Shown in pieces: positions 63,612-64,000 of a DNA stretch of 64,000 bases; the stretch's first letter is position 1, and the number at the start of each line of letters is the position of its first letter. This DNA comes from Phycisphaeraceae bacterium (GTDB taxonomy: Bacteria > Planctomycetota > Phycisphaerae > Phycisphaerales > SM1A02), in the NCBI GenBank assembly GCA_019636755.1, contig JAHBWZ010000001.1, positions 670,643 through 734,642 of the forward strand, written 5' to 3'. The notes beneath the pieces are model-generated. The model searched no databases. It was not told where the DNA came from and saw only the letters and a program-made list of their open reading frames with translations. The position numbers and the translations under genes were made by a program.

Positions 63612-63656
63612 CCCGAAAGGGGGGTTCAAGGGGGGCGACAGCCCCCATTGGCGTGC
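63612..63656 (+). repeat. Palindromic repeat R5
   Basis: GAAAGGGGGGTTCAAGGGGG, then GCGACAGCCCCCATTGGCGTGCG, matches R1 and R3; the loop GACAG differs from GGAG but equals that of R4 inverted. Confidence 0.8.
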
Positions 63657-63893
63657 GCTTCCAGACCGCGTCGACGAGAGCGAGGATCGACTGCGTCTGA
63701 TCGACGGCACGCACTCGAGGCTTGCGCAGGGCGCACGGACGCCGTCCACGGCACGCCGGAGGACGGATGCGAGTACGAGTAGGAGAAGGAGCAGGAGTAC
63801 GAGTACGAGCAGGAGCAGGAGGACGAGCATGAGTACGGCGGCCTGAGCGCGCACAGACTGCTCCCGGAAGCGCGCCCATCGATCAGCATCCGA

Positions 63894-63921
63894 CCTCTGT
63901 GCCCTCTGTGCCCTCTCTGTC
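63894..63921. repeat. Short tag repeat (CCTCTGTGCC-like)
   Basis: Three tandem copies of a CCTCTGTGC-like phrase, related to 51181-51213. Confidence 0.6.
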
Positions 63922-63942
63922 GATTCCTCCCCGAACGCCGGC

Positions 63943-64000
<58 letters not shown>

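Overview
The window is a 64 kb, very GC-rich bacterial segment, most likely from the Planctomycetota and perhaps a Phycisphaerae-like lineage. That placement is an inference. It rests on the mix of families: DUF1573/ankyrin lipoprotein, DUF2617, DUF3553, HEAT-repeat proteins, small membrane proteins ending in a CxxC...CxxC ribbon, and RHS proteins with embedded dockerin-like calcium loops. A Gram-negative envelope is supported by KdsA (KDO-8-phosphate synthase), lipoproteins and several exported thioredoxin-like proteins. The window ends in a 56-base run of C, probably a contig-end artefact.

Bases 1-51,100 are ordinary, densely packed chromosome. In order they hold: the end of an ogt-type methyltransferase; UDP-glucose dehydrogenase; a small sigma-region-4-like protein; tRNA-Val(UAC); a FlgI-like lipoprotein; SMC; a coiled-coil protein; a DUF3553 protein; a YmdB-type phosphoesterase; and a sigma-54 activator followed at once by a textbook -24/-12 promoter and a small unknown gene. 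A leftward cluster follows: a second and a first TlpA-like protein and a large YdiJ-like FAD/Fe-S dehydrogenase, then FolK, CinA and a YtcJ-like amidohydrolase. After that come PabA/TrpG, DUF1444, KdsA, UDP-xylose synthase, an M32 carboxypeptidase, the ankyrin lipoprotein, a MEMO-family protein, FolE2, D-aminoacyl-tRNA deacylase, a family-4-like uracil-DNA glycosylase, HEAT and membrane proteins, superoxide dismutase and a secreted amidase.

Bases 46,714-51,082 form a tight four-gene operon: MBOAT, SGNH hydrolase, acyl carrier protein and an AMP-forming ligase. It has the same logic as dltABCD and probably acylates or aminoacylates a cell-surface polymer. Ugd and Uxs, at opposite ends of the left half, together would convert UDP-glucose to UDP-xylose.

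Bases 51,100-64,000 are a different, accessory landscape read leftwards. Five RHS modules (called A-E here, left to right) share a nearly identical core with a two-loop dockerin-like insert, then diverge into unrelated C-terminal tips. Each tip is followed by a small gene whose start overlaps the RHS stop, by 4 bp in three cases and 13 and 19 bp in the others. Modules A, B, D and E are 5'-truncated at different points, and D is also frameshifted. Module C is the longest and begins with the helix-turn-helix of an IS21-type transposase fused in frame. A palindromic repeat family and short tag repeats sit between modules. This array of swappable tips with coupled partner genes, resembling polymorphic toxin/immunity loci but carrying dockerin-like domains, is the most unusual system in the window.
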